DNA from: an uncultured Oscillospiraceae bacterium
GTDB lineage: Bacteria; Bacillota; Clostridia; Oscillospirales; Oscillospiraceae
DNA: 64,000 bases
Assembly (NCBI GenBank): GCA_910588625.1
Contig: CAJUQN010000006.1
Span: 1 to 64,000, forward strand
Direction: 5' to 3'
In this document: positions 35,011 through 43,332 of the stretch, in pieces
How the letters are laid out: each line of letters begins with the position of its first letter
Numbering within the stretch: the stretch's first letter is position 1
Program-made: the position numbers and the translations under genes
Notes under the pieces: model-generated
The model's input: only the letters and a program-made list of their open reading frames with translations
The model's database searches: none
Told to the model about the DNA's origin: nothing

Positions 35011-35049
35011 TCCATGTTTACTCATTATTAAGAATCGGCAGACAGGCCG

Positions 35050-35078
35050 TTGCAAAACCTGTCCACCTATGCTAAGAT
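35050..35078 (+). promoter_or_regulatory. promoter before the small membrane protein gene
   Basis: TTGCAA (35050-35055), 17 bases, TAAGAT (35073-35078), 33 bases before the ATG at 35111. Confidence 0.65.
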
Positions 35079-35110
35079 GCCACAAACTACCGAATAGGAG
35101 GTCTGTGGCA

Positions 35111-35455
35111 ATGCTATGTCAAATCCTTGTTTTATGCGCGGTGCCGCTCCTGCTCCCCATCCTGTTCCGTCTGGCCCTCAAACTCCGTCTGGGCATCCCC
35201 ATGCTGTACATCGTCCTGGCCCTCACCGTGCTCCATGATTGGACCCGGGCCAACCCGGAATTGGCGGACGGCATCCTGTTCGCCCTGGTTGGGCTGGCGG
35301 CCCTGTCCTGGGTGGTCACCGGGGCCTGGAAGATCTGCAATTTCATTAGCCAGTGCTGGGAGGACCGCGCAGAGGCGGAACTGTTCGCCCAACGGGTCCG
35401 ACAGGCCCGGGCCAGCGGCGAGTACACTATCAGCGCCGGCGACCTCTGGTACTGA
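35111..35455 (+). CDS. small membrane protein
   Basis: 114 residues from the ATG at 35111, chosen for AGGAGG upstream. Three hydrophobic segments (ILVLCAVPLLLPILF, GIPMLYIVLALTVL, GILFALVGLAALSWVV) are followed by a charged C-terminal helix (EDRAEAELFAQRVRQARAS). No family recognised. It is on the strand opposite to the transfer genes and ends two bases from the end of the VirB6-like gene, so they converge. Confidence 0.6.
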   Translation: MLCQILVLCAVPLLLPILFRLALKLRLGIPMLYIVLALTVLHDWTRANPELADGILFALVGLAALSWVVTGAWKICNFISQCWEDRAEAELFAQRVRQARASGEYTISAGDLWY

Positions 35456-35457
35456 GC

Positions 35458-36312
35458 TCACCCCAGCCCCATCAGCTCCCGGATCAGCCGGTCGCTCATT
35501 TTGATGGCTCCGACCAGCACCAGCATATTAAACAAAAGTTCGCCCACATAGTTCCACACGATGGTGGCCGCCGCCAGGGTGTCGTCCGCGATCACGGGCG
35601 GCGTAGAGGCGAAGGCCGAGAAGATCACACAGGCCAGCACGATGACACAGCCCTCCAGGCAGATCGCGGCGTAGGTTTTCAGAAACGCTATGCCGATGCT
35701 GCTGGAGGGCTGTCCCGCGAAGCTGGCCATGGGGATGGGCGCGATAGCGGTGGCCATATAGAGTTTAAAAAAACGACTATAGACGGTCAAGATCATCACC
35801 AGCGACAGCCCCCAGATGAACAGGGAGCCCAGCAGGGTCACCGCCCACAGGGGGATGCTCTCCAGGAAGCTCACGTCCTCGATGATGGTCACCATCTCGT
35901 CAGGCAGGGTGGCCGCCTCCAGGGCGGACAGGCCGGACGAGCTCATGATGGAGGACACCATCCCCTGGGCGATGCTGAATAGCGCCGTCATCAGCTCCAT
36001 GCCGTGGGATACCGCCGCCTGGGCCAGCACGAAACGGACCAGGCATTTGACGGCCTGCTCGGGTTTCCGCATTTCCGCGAAACTCCCCATGGTCTTGACC
36101 ACGCCCATGACGAAAAACAACACCAGCAGGGCGTAGCCTACGGCCTTCAGGCCGTCGTTGATGTTGACGATCACGTTCCAGACCCCGCCGCCCTTGAAAT
36201 TTTCCGGGCTGGTGGAGATCAGCGTCCAGATCTCCGCCAACTTGCCGTTCCAGGTGGACAGGGCGGAGTTCAGGTTGTCCACGATCCAGTTTCCACTTCC
36301 GATTATTCTCAC
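35458..36312 (-). CDS. VirB6/TrbL-like membrane channel protein
   Basis: 284 residues from a GTG with GAGGTG upstream. At least five membrane helices (AVGYALLVLFFVMGVV, WAVTLLGSLFIWGLSLVMILTVY, FLKTYAAICLEGCVIVLACVIF and others) form the typical polytopic channel protein of Gram-positive T4SS. It lies between the Maff2-like and PrgI-like genes as usual, but the ProX and small membrane genes are inserted beside it. Confidence 0.82.
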   Translation of the reverse strand: MRIIGSGNWIVDNLNSALSTWNGKLAEIWTLISTSPENFKGGGVWNVIVNINDGLKAVGYALLVLFFVMGVVKTMGSFAEMRKPEQAVKCLVRFVLAQAAVSHGMELMTALFSIAQGMVSSIMSSSGLSALEAATLPDEMVTIIEDVSFLESIPLWAVTLLGSLFIWGLSLVMILTVYSRFFKLYMATAIAPIPMASFAGQPSSSIGIAFLKTYAAICLEGCVIVLACVIFSAFASTPPVIADDTLAAATIVWNYVGELLFNMLVLVGAIKMSDRLIRELMGLG

Positions 36313-36323
36313 CTCGCTTCTGA

Positions 36324-36357
36324 AAAAAGTCCAGGGGATGGCGCTGCCATCCCCTGG
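36324..36357 (-). terminator. terminator-like hairpin inside the transfer operon
   Basis: CCAGGGGATGGC (36331-36342) and GCCATCCCCTGG (36346-36357) form a perfect 12-base stem with a three-base loop, followed on the - strand by ACTTTTTTC. It lies upstream of the VirB6-like gene and could reduce or gate transcription into virB6, prgI and virB4. Confidence 0.8.
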
Positions 36358-36374
36358 TTTGTTGTCTGATCGTT

Positions 36375-36659
36375 TTACTCACGCTCCTCGATCACCACAT
36401 GGAGCATATCTCCGCCCTGTTTCCCCAGCTGCTCCCGGATAGATTTGAACACACCGACCACGTAACACACATTGCCATGGGCGTCCTTCAACCCCATGTT
36501 CACGATGCTGCCGTCATAGGGGACGCCGTCAAATTCGGCGTGGACCTTCACCCGGCCCTTCCCAAATTCCTCCCGGATGTTCCAGGGGAAGACCACATAC
36601 GCCCCGCCTTTCCCCGGGACCTCGTGGAGAAAGGCGTCATACTCAAAGCGTTTTGCCAT
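36375..36659 (-). CDS. DUF1905 domain protein
   Basis: 94 residues from the ATG at 36659, set by GGAGGAGAG. The small beta-barrel DUF1905 fold is recognisable (FLHEVPGKGGAYVVFPWN, GRVKVHAEFDGVPYDGSIVNMG, VCYVVGVFKSIREQL). The function of this family is unknown. It is not a usual transfer gene, so it may be further cargo inside the operon, here in the operon direction and with a terminator after it. Confidence 0.8.
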   Translation of the reverse strand: MAKRFEYDAFLHEVPGKGGAYVVFPWNIREEFGKGRVKVHAEFDGVPYDGSIVNMGLKDAHGNVCYVVGVFKSIREQLGKQGGDMLHVVIEERE

Positions 36660-36720
36660 GCTCTCTCCTCCAGTATCCAATTTTTAGCATTATACCATAG
36701 TTACGGGCATCGGGCAAGAC

Positions 36721-37059
36721 TTACGCCCCGGTGCCGGTGATCAGGTTGAGGATCTCGCGGGTAAAGGTGATCACGATGCCGCCCGCGATGGTGAGCATCC
36801 CGTTGGACCGCTGGGAGGGGTCGTGGGACTGGAGGGACAGGCCCACCTGAAGGATGCCGTAGCCCAGCAGGATCAGGCCCACGGCGCGGATCAGGGAAAA
36901 GATGAAGTCGGACAGGTTGGACACCACGTCCAGGGGGTCGCCGCCGCTGGCGGCGAAGGCAGGCATGACAAACATGGCGGCGGTGAGGGCCAGGCAGACG
37001 CACAAGGCGTACAGCCGCTTGGCCCGGCGCTGGAGCTTACTGCTTTTCAGATGGTTCAT
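36721..37059 (-). CDS. Maff2-like small membrane protein of the transfer apparatus
   Basis: 112 residues. A signal-like helix (LYALCVCLALTAAMFVMPAFAAS) is followed by two hydrophobic helices (FIFSLIRAVGLILLGYGILQVG and GMLTIAGGIVITFTREILNL), the shape of Maff2/VirB2-type pilin-like subunits in clostridial ICEs. The start overlaps the virD4 end by 23 bases, so the two are coupled. Confidence 0.78.
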   Translation of the reverse strand: MNHLKSSKLQRRAKRLYALCVCLALTAAMFVMPAFAASGGDPLDVVSNLSDFIFSLIRAVGLILLGYGILQVGLSLQSHDPSQRSNGMLTIAGGIVITFTREILNLITGTGA

Positions 37060-38851
37060 GGTCGGGTTCCTCCTTGTTTTGGTCGGCCTCCGGGGCGAAC
37101 AGCGCCGCGCCCGGGAGCCAGGTGTTGGGTTTCTTCTGATGGTGGATGTAGGGCGGCCCGCCGCCGTCCACGGTGTGGCAGACGGCGGGGTGCTTGGTGA
37201 GGTCGTACTTCAGGTCCATGACGGGCTTCGCGCCCCGGATGAACAGGATGGCGTAGCGGTTGTCCAGGGCCCGGACCTCGTCGGGCGTGAGCAATTCCCG
37301 CCCGCTGATTTGAAAATTGGTGGACCAGGAGCCGGAGCGGCCCTTGCTCTGCCCGTGGGTTTTGGTGTTGATGGTGCCCTTGCCTAGCGCCTCGGAAATG
37401 TATTTATGGGTCGCCGCCTCGTTTCCGCCTAAGTACAGGATCGTGTCACTATTTCCCGGAATCGTCTCCCAATCATCCTTAAAAAGTGCTTTGATTTGCG
37501 CCATATTCTGAATGATGGTACTTGCCGAAATATTTCGGGACCGCATGGTGGCCAGTTCTCGGGTGAAGCCCGGCATGGGCATGGCGGCGAACTCGTCCAG
37601 CACGAAGTGGACGTGGCAGGGCAGGGCCCCGTGGTGGATCTGGTCGGCGCTGTAGTAGAGGGCCTGGAACGCCTGGGCGTACAGCAGGCTCACCAAAAAG
37701 TTCAGGCTGTTGTCGTTGTCGGGGATCACGGCGTACAGCGCGCACTTCTTCTCGCCTAGGGTGTAGAGGTCCATGTCGTCATGGTCTGTGATGGCCTTGA
37801 TCTGGGGCAGGTTGAAGGGGGCCAGACGGACGGCGGTGGACACCAAAATAGATTTTGAGGTCTTGCCCGCCGCCATTTTGAACACTTTGTACTGCCTCAC
37901 CGCCACGCAGTCCGGCCGCTCCCGCTCAATGGACTGGAAAAGCAGATCCAGGGGCGAGACGTACTCCTCGTCCTCCTCCTTCACCTCGGCGTACTCCAGC
38001 ACCCGCATGACCATGGAGAAGTTCTGTTCATACTCCGGGGCCTCCTGCCACAGCATGAGGATGATGGCCTGGAGCAAGGCCGTCTCTGATTTCTCCCAGA
38101 ACGGATCGGAGTTGTGGCTGTTTTTCGGCGTGGTGGCCTGGATGAGATTGTTCACCAGCCGCAGGGCGTCCTTCTCATCCCGGATGTAGCGAAAGGGGTT
38201 GTAGCCGTCCGACTCCTCCAGGTTCACCAAGTTCAGTACCCGGATATCGTAACCCTGGCTTTTCAAATAGCCCCCTGTGGCAAACAAAACCTCCGATTTG
38301 GGGTCCGTAATGACATAATTTGTGTTGGCTTCCAGGATATTCGGCTTCACATAGGTCCTCGATTTGCCCGCGCCGGAGCCGCCGATGACCAGCACATTCA
38401 GCGACCTGCGGTGCTTGTGGGTATCCAGCCCCAGGCGGACGTTCTGGGTGAGCAGCTTGTTCTGCTTCTGGGCGAACATGGCGTTGACCTGCTGGGGCGT
38501 TCCCCAGGCGGCGGAGCCGTGTTCGGCCCCGTCCCGGGTCCTGCCCCGGTTGGCGGAGGCGTAGCACAACGCGGCGGCGTAGAGGGCGGAGCAGACCAGG
38601 ATGGACACCAGGCTATGTTCGGTCCAGCGGATAGCGAAAGGGTGCTCCAGCGCCGCCGTCAAATTAGTCAGGATGTCCGGCAGGCCGCCAGCCGGGCTCC
38701 GGTCGCCGCCCAGGGACTGGGCCAACAGCAGCGCTGCCCAGACCACGAACAGGTACAAGAAGAGGCGGACGGCAATGCCGCCCGCCCGGTCAGGTCGGTT
38801 CAATTCATCATCTCCAATGGCAAGGGGGACGCCCATCATCGGGCGCCCCAC
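37037..38851 (-). CDS. virD4: VirD4/TraG-type coupling protein
   Basis: 604 residues. Two N-terminal membrane helices (~25-100), then the TraG/VirD4 ATPase: Walker A VIGGSGAGKSRTYVKPN (~160), YVITDPKSEVLF, Walker B HFVLDEFAAMPMPGF (~419) and the ILYLGGNEAATHKYISEALGK segment. It brings the relaxase-DNA complex to the secretion channel. The start is uncertain: ATGs at 38851 and 38836 are both possible. It follows the SLOG gene by seven bases. Confidence 0.95.
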   Translation of the reverse strand: MGRPMMGVPLAIGDDELNRPDRAGGIAVRLFLYLFVVWAALLLAQSLGGDRSPAGGLPDILTNLTAALEHPFAIRWTEHSLVSILVCSALYAAALCYASANRGRTRDGAEHGSAAWGTPQQVNAMFAQKQNKLLTQNVRLGLDTHKHRRSLNVLVIGGSGAGKSRTYVKPNILEANTNYVITDPKSEVLFATGGYLKSQGYDIRVLNLVNLEESDGYNPFRYIRDEKDALRLVNNLIQATTPKNSHNSDPFWEKSETALLQAIILMLWQEAPEYEQNFSMVMRVLEYAEVKEEDEEYVSPLDLLFQSIERERPDCVAVRQYKVFKMAAGKTSKSILVSTAVRLAPFNLPQIKAITDHDDMDLYTLGEKKCALYAVIPDNDNSLNFLVSLLYAQAFQALYYSADQIHHGALPCHVHFVLDEFAAMPMPGFTRELATMRSRNISASTIIQNMAQIKALFKDDWETIPGNSDTILYLGGNEAATHKYISEALGKGTINTKTHGQSKGRSGSWSTNFQISGRELLTPDEVRALDNRYAILFIRGAKPVMDLKYDLTKHPAVCHTVDGGGPPYIHHQKKPNTWLPGAALFAPEADQNKEEPDHEPSEKQ

Positions 38852-38858
38852 TCAAAAT

Positions 38859-39347
38859 TTAACCGTCGATCACCACGCACGGGACCCCGCTCTTTTGGGC
38901 AAAGTCCAGCGTGTTTTTCGTCCCGCCCCGCTCCCCGTTGAACACAGCAATCACCAGCCCTGAGTGCCGCACCATCCACTCGTTCCTGGCCTGGTAAGCG
39001 GCGTAGGAGAAGCTGGGGCAGATGGTCCGGGTCAGGTCCACCCGGGCCAGCACCCGCTGGGACCGTTCCGACCAGCCGCCGCCCCAGTGCTGGCCGAAAC
39101 CGGGGTGAGGCAGGGCGCAGATCAGCTTCAGCCGGTCGTCACGCTCCCGCAGGCGCAGGACGATCTCTGCGGCCACCAGGTCAGTCCCCCTCGCCATGCC
39201 GGTGATGTAGGTGGTGAAGCCGCTGGCGACAGCCCGTTTGATCTCCACCTCCAACAGCCGGGCCAGCTCCTTTTCCGTGATCTTCAGCTTTTCGGGCCGA
39301 TGGCCGCTGAAGCAGCAGCGGTGTTTCCTCAATTCAGTCTCTGTCAT
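38859..39347 (-). CDS. SLOG-family (DUF1273/YpsA-like) protein
   Basis: 162 residues, with GGAGGG upstream of the ATG. It matches the SLOG Rossmann fold of DUF1273: CCFSGHRPEKL at the N-terminus, TYITGMARGTDLVAAEIVLRL, and LVIAVFNGERGGTKNTLDFA near the end. Such proteins bind nucleotide ligands and often accompany mobile elements or defence loci. It heads the transfer operon next to a palindromic operator region, suggesting control together with transfer. Confidence 0.8.
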   Translation of the reverse strand: MTETELRKHRCCFSGHRPEKLKITEKELARLLEVEIKRAVASGFTTYITGMARGTDLVAAEIVLRLRERDDRLKLICALPHPGFGQHWGGGWSERSQRVLARVDLTRTICPSFSYAAYQARNEWMVRHSGLVIAVFNGERGGTKNTLDFAQKSGVPCVVIDG

Positions 39348-39372
39348 GGATCATCCCTCCTGGGGTAGACTA

Positions 39373-39448
39373 TAACATTATCTAATGTTACCGTCTATAC
39401 CTAGAAAGGGAAACGCCCCTATTATCTTATTGAAACATTAGATAATGG
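39373..39448. promoter_or_regulatory. paired palindromic operators between divergent genes
   Basis: A perfect palindrome with two central bases, TAACATTATCTAATGTTA (39373-39390), and a second site AACATTAGATAATGG (39434-39448) with the same CATTA-N2-TAATG core lie between the transfer operon and the divergent XRE gene. They are probably binding sites for the XRE protein at 39460, allowing it to control itself and transfer. Confidence 0.7.
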
Positions 39449-39459
39449 AGGCATGAGAT

Positions 39460-39681
39460 ATGGTGAAACTGAGGGTGCTGGAGCTCCTGGCCCAGCAAGG
39501 CAGGTCAAAATACTGGCTATATAAGCAACTGGGCATGAGCTATCAAAACTTCAATAAAATGGTCAACAACGAGACCCAGTCCATCAAGCTGGAGCGCATT
39601 GAAACGCTGTGTCAGCTGCTGGATTGTACGCCCAACGATCTGTTCCAGGTCGACTGGGACAGGCCGGACGGCGACGACTGA
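39460..39681 (+). CDS. small XRE-family HTH regulator
   Basis: 73 residues, nearly all helix-turn-helix (LRVLELLAQQGRSKYWLYKQ, then YQNFNKMVNNETQSIKLERI, LCQLLDCTPNDLF). It belongs to the Cro/CI-like repressors that are common at the head of ICE transfer regions. GGAGG lies 11 bases before the ATG, and one operator overlaps that stretch, so autorepression is likely. It converges on the PcfB-like gene with no gap. Confidence 0.85.
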   Translation: MVKLRVLELLAQQGRSKYWLYKQLGMSYQNFNKMVNNETQSIKLERIETLCQLLDCTPNDLFQVDWDRPDGDD

Positions 39682-40509
39682 TCATCTTTGCTTCGGTTTT
39701 GCCCTGCTTTTCTCCCTGGCCGGCGCGGACCGCTCCCCGCCGCTCAGCCGGACCCGATACCCCTCCAGCCGGGCCAGGATGGAGGGCCGCTCACTCCTCC
39801 CGCCGCTCTCTCTGAAAGCACCGGAGCTGGCTCTGGTATCGGGCGAGTCTGGTTGCGACCGAGAACCGCTTTTTGGGGGGATCTCCCAGGGGTCGTCCGG
39901 CAGCTGGGAGCGGGGCGGGGGAGGGTCCCACCTGCTCTCCTCCCGCCCCACGGGGGGGCGCTGGGGGCCCTCCGATCCCTCCTGGGGTGCGGCCCGTCCC
40001 CGCTCCGAAGGGCCCTCCTGGGGCTCCTCCCGGGCCCGCTGGGGCGGTTCCCTGTCCCGGTCCGGGGAGGGCTCCTGACGGCCCCTCTGGGGCTCGGACG
40101 GGGCCCTCTCGCCCTGCTCCGGGGCCTGCCGGGCAGGGCCTTGGTACAGGATGCGCTCGAAGATCAGGTTGGCCCGGTCCAGCTCCGTCACCGGCATCAC
40201 CACGTCGATCACCCGGCCTCTGCCGTCCCGGTCCTTGATGGCGGAGAACAGGATCTTCTGCCTTTTTGCGTGCTTTTGAAACTGTTTGAACTGCTCGGGC
40301 GACATGGGGAACAGCCGCAGGTCCCGGGTCTCCCGCAGCATCCGCTCCATGTTCACCTTGCCGGAGAGGGCCTTGTTGTTCCGGGCCAGCGCCATGGTCA
40401 GCGCCAGCAGGTTTTTCAGCGCCGAGCCGCCCAGCCGGACGAGCACCTCGCCCCCGGACAGCATCATGCGCACCATCTGGTCGGCGGCCTCACCGCCTCC
40501 TATCGTCAT
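39682..40509 (-). CDS. PcfB-like (DUF3801) transfer protein
   Basis: 275 residues. The first ~125 residues are the DUF3801/PcfB domain (AADQMVRMMLSGGEVLVRLGGSALKN in segments, FKQFQKHAKRQKILFSAIKD, VDVVMPVTELDRANLIFERI). The remaining ~150 are Pro/Arg/Glu-rich and probably disordered. PcfB in pCF10 is an accessory transfer factor acting with the relaxase and coupling protein. The ATG overlaps the relaxase end by 20 bases, indicating coupling. Confidence 0.82.
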   Translation of the reverse strand: MTIGGGEAADQMVRMMLSGGEVLVRLGGSALKNLLALTMALARNNKALSGKVNMERMLRETRDLRLFPMSPEQFKQFQKHAKRQKILFSAIKDRDGRGRVIDVVMPVTELDRANLIFERILYQGPARQAPEQGERAPSEPQRGRQEPSPDRDREPPQRAREEPQEGPSERGRAAPQEGSEGPQRPPVGREESRWDPPPPRSQLPDDPWEIPPKSGSRSQPDSPDTRASSGAFRESGGRSERPSILARLEGYRVRLSGGERSAPAREKSRAKPKQR

Positions 40510-41893
40510 CTCGGATCACCTCGTCTTTCATTTCGATGTTCTGGATCTCCCGCTCCATTCGGGGCAGGTTTTCCCGGATCTCCCGGCACAGGGCCAGCTT
40601 CTTCCGCTCCGCCCGGATCTGCCGGTTGATATCCGCCAGCTGGCGGTACACGTCCGCCTTTTCCGCCGTCAGCCGGTCCCGGGGGATGGGGCACTGCTCC
40701 AGCACGTCCAAGGCGTCCATGTATCGGACGAACTCCTCCTCCATACCGGACAGGCCCTCCCCGTAGAGCCGGGCGGCGAGGGCCAGGGCCTCCGCATCGG
40801 CCAGGGCGTCGTACAGCTTCTTCCGCCTCTTTTTTCGGACGTTGAGGATAGTACGCTGCTTGATAAGATCGGCCAGCGTTTCCTCCGTCCGGGCCTCAAA
40901 GGCGGACATCTCCCCGGGGGTGTTGAGCTCGTTCTCCCGGAGGAAGGCAAGCTGCGCCCGGTACCACTCCGCCCGCGTCACCTCCTGGCGGAGCCGGGGC
41001 GTCACTTTGGGCAGATACCGTTGCTGGCCCGCCTTTCCCAGCACATAGAGATAATGGACGTAGAGCGCCATGATCCCCGTGTATTTCGGGTGTTTTTTAT
41101 AGGGCCGGTACGCCGGGCGGCGCAGATCAGCGGGCCGCAGCCCCGCCTCAATAGCGGTGAGGTTGCCCTCGATGGCGGCCCGGATGCCCTCCTCGGTGAA
41201 CAGCCCGTTCCTCCGGCCTGGGTACATGAACCGATCCTGGCCCCGCAGCCGGAAGCCCAGGCGGTTCCCGTGATAAATTTCGTACCCTTTGTGCTCCATC
41301 AGCAGGTAGAAGTGCCCCAGATCGTTGGCGCTGTCGATGGCAGCGCACAGATCCGCCTCCAGCATGGTGCGGAAGGTGGGCTGGCCCTTGGACTGGCGGA
41401 GCCACTCGGCGTAGCACACCGCCTGGGAGGGCTGGCCCGCCATGATGACGGACAGCCCGTGCTCCCGGCACAGCCGGTCCGATACGGCCCGGATCTGGCT
41501 GTAGTAGGTCCGGGCATTGCTGTGGTATTTCTCCCCTGTGTCGGCGTTGACGGAGTTGAAGATCAGGTGGGCGTGGATGTGCTCCTTGTCCACATGGACG
41601 GCGATCACCGTCTCGTATCCCTGCAAATGCTCCTGGGCGAACGCCTTGGCGATGTCCAGGGCCAGCTCCGGGGACACCTCGCCGGGCTTGAAGGACTGGA
41701 TCACATGGTAATACTGCACTCCGTCCGTCTTGCCCACCTCCCGCTTGGTGTCCAGCATCTGGCGGCACTCCCGGCCAGGGTCGCAGTTGAGGTGGGCCGT
41801 GAGCATCTTTCCCTCGGTCTTGTCCCCGTTGAGGATGTACTTGATGCCCAAATCCAGACGGGCATGGCGGGCCAATATTTTCGTGGCGGCCAT
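40490..41893 (-). CDS. MOBP-type relaxase
   Basis: 467 residues. The relaxase domain occupies ~1-200, with the motif I tyrosine region IKYILNGDKT and the metal-binding histidine triad HVDKEHIHAHLIFNSVN (~100-116). The C-terminus is helical and coiled (~300-467). It nicks oriT and leads the strand through the VirD4/VirB system. Normally it follows mobC directly; here ~3.4 kb of cargo separates them. The ATG lies ten bases after the cargo terminator, so a separate promoter or readthrough is needed. Confidence 0.93.
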   Translation of the reverse strand: MAATKILARHARLDLGIKYILNGDKTEGKMLTAHLNCDPGRECRQMLDTKREVGKTDGVQYYHVIQSFKPGEVSPELALDIAKAFAQEHLQGYETVIAVHVDKEHIHAHLIFNSVNADTGEKYHSNARTYYSQIRAVSDRLCREHGLSVIMAGQPSQAVCYAEWLRQSKGQPTFRTMLEADLCAAIDSANDLGHFYLLMEHKGYEIYHGNRLGFRLRGQDRFMYPGRRNGLFTEEGIRAAIEGNLTAIEAGLRPADLRRPAYRPYKKHPKYTGIMALYVHYLYVLGKAGQQRYLPKVTPRLRQEVTRAEWYRAQLAFLRENELNTPGEMSAFEARTEETLADLIKQRTILNVRKKRRKKLYDALADAEALALAARLYGEGLSGMEEEFVRYMDALDVLEQCPIPRDRLTAEKADVYRQLADINRQIRAERKKLALCREIRENLPRMEREIQNIEMKDEVIRDDDRRR

Positions 41894-41903
41894 GGATCAC
41901 CTC

Positions 41904-41934
41904 AAAAAAAGCGGGCAGACTCCTGAGAGCCCGC
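41904..41934 (-). terminator. terminator of the cargo block
   Basis: GCGGGC (41911-41916) and GCCCGC (41929-41934) pair; on the - strand seven T follow. It lies between the HD-domain gene stop and the relaxase start. Confidence 0.7.
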
Positions 41935-41949
41935 CCGCAGCGTTTCCTT

Positions 41950-42453
41950 TCAATTTTTCAGATATATGGACTGGAGAAACGACTTTCCCGTCTCCGTTTT
42001 GAACAGCTTTTCCATCGCCTGTTCAATATGTTCCCGGGTGTAGTTCCCCTCGCCGGCGTTGGCCAGATAGTCCGCCTCCAGCAGGATCTGGTAGTCCGGC
42101 CCGTCCACCTTCTCCGGGGTGTGGTGGTGGCCCACCAGGTAGACCACCCGCCCCACACAGGCTTGGTGCAGGCCGCTGCCCTTCAGGAACGGGATGGTCA
42201 GTGCGGGGCCCTCCTGTTCCTGGTGCTTGCCGTCGGCGCTGCCATACTTCTCCCGGCACAGAGGGCAGGCGATGTCGTGGACGATGGCCGCCGCCTCCAG
42301 GCTCATCTGAGACATCTCATCCAGCCCCTCGCACTGGCCGATGGTCTTGGCGTAGGCGTACACCTTCAGAAAATGGTCGATGTCGTGGAGATTGCCGTCA
42401 TAAAACTTGATCATTTTTTCGGTGAGCTTCGCAATGTTCTTCGCGGTTTTCAT
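41950..42453 (-). CDS. HD-domain phosphohydrolase
   Basis: 167 residues. HD-superfamily metal ligands are visible: His in DIDHFLKVYAYA, the HD pair in AAIVHDIACPLC, and HHHTPEKV. Members hydrolyse nucleotides or other phosphoesters; the substrate here is unknown. AAAGGGTGA precedes the ATG, and a strong promoter lies just upstream, so it is its own transcription unit within the cargo block. Confidence 0.85.
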   Translation of the reverse strand: MKTAKNIAKLTEKMIKFYDGNLHDIDHFLKVYAYAKTIGQCEGLDEMSQMSLEAAAIVHDIACPLCREKYGSADGKHQEQEGPALTIPFLKGSGLHQACVGRVVYLVGHHHTPEKVDGPDYQILLEADYLANAGEGNYTREHIEQAMEKLFKTETGKSFLQSIYLKN

Positions 42454-42480
42454 TTCGTCACCCTTTCGATGTAATAGGTC

Positions 42481-42509
42481 ATTATATCATTTTTTTGTGC
42501 CTGAAACAA
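42481..42509 (-). promoter_or_regulatory. sigma-A promoter of the HD-domain gene
   Basis: On the - strand TTGTTT (42509-42504), 17 bases, TATAAT (42486-42481), with a TGA just before the -10 box. Confidence 0.8.
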
Positions 42510-42606
42510 GCAAAAGAAGGTGGACAACATTTCTTTGCTGTAAACACAAAACAGGTTTTTGCCATCCGGTGCATCGGCTCACAGCCCTGTTTCGGCGAAA
42601 CAGCGC

Positions 42607-42642
42607 AAAAAAGGAGAACGGATCATTTTAAATCCGTTCTCC
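42607..42642 (-). terminator. intrinsic terminator after the phosphatase gene
   Basis: GGAGAACGGAT (42613-42623) and ATCCGTTCTCC (42632-42642) form a perfect 11-base stem followed by six T on the - strand. Confidence 0.9.
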
Positions 42643-42654
42643 TCGATCAGAAGG

Positions 42655-43323
42655 CTATTTCATGTTTGGCTGAAAATAGGGAGAGTCCTCCGGCTTGAGC
42701 CGGGGCGCGCCGGAGGGGAAGAACTCCAGGAAGTCCATCCTGCGCTCCTGGAACCATCTCTCACAGTCCACCTCGGCGGCCACGCCCATGCCGTTGGGGC
42801 AGAGCAGGAACGCCTCCACGGGCTGGTCCGACACCAGCGCCGCCTGGAACAGCAGGGAGAACACCTCACCGTGGGCCACCACAGCCACCTTTTTATACCC
42901 GTTGCGTCGGACCTCCGCCACCACATGGGTCATCCCGGCCAGGGCCCGCAGCTGGGTCTCCATCAGCGTTTCCCCGCCAGGGAAGCCAAGGTCAGGGGCC
43001 TGTTCCAGCCATTTTTGACCGGCGGTCCCCTCCATGATCTCTGAGGCCGGGCGGTTTTCCAGCTCTCCAAAGCGGTATTCCCAGAAGTTCTCCACCAGCT
43101 CCGGCTCCATGCCGGGGTAGAGGATGGCGGCAGTCTCCCGGCAGCGGATGGCGGGGCTGGCGTAGAGATGGTCCACCTCCGGGTAAGGATAGAGCCGCTT
43201 CAGCTCATGCAGCTCCCGGCGTCCCTGTTCAGATACCAGCGCGTCGGTGGAGCCGCACAGCAGGCCCTTCTCATTGCTGGTGGTCAGGCCGTGGCGGACA
43301 AAATATACCGTGAATTTGCTCAT
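42655..43323 (-). CDS. histidine phosphatase (phosphoglycerate mutase-like)
   Basis: 222 residues. The phosphoacceptor motif FVRHGLTTSNEKG (His ~11) and the second catalytic His in VAVVAHGEVFSLL (~150) are present, with the arginine of ASPAIRCRETA. This superfamily removes phosphate from sugars, nucleotides or cobalamin intermediates. It starts nine bases after the aldo-keto reductase gene, so the two form an operon ended by the terminator at 42607-42642. Confidence 0.87.
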   Translation of the reverse strand: MSKFTVYFVRHGLTTSNEKGLLCGSTDALVSEQGRRELHELKRLYPYPEVDHLYASPAIRCRETAAILYPGMEPELVENFWEYRFGELENRPASEIMEGTAGQKWLEQAPDLGFPGGETLMETQLRALAGMTHVVAEVRRNGYKKVAVVAHGEVFSLLFQAALVSDQPVEAFLLCPNGMGVAAEVDCERWFQERRMDFLEFFPSGAPRLKPEDSPYFQPNMK

Positions 43324-43332
43324 ATGATTCTG

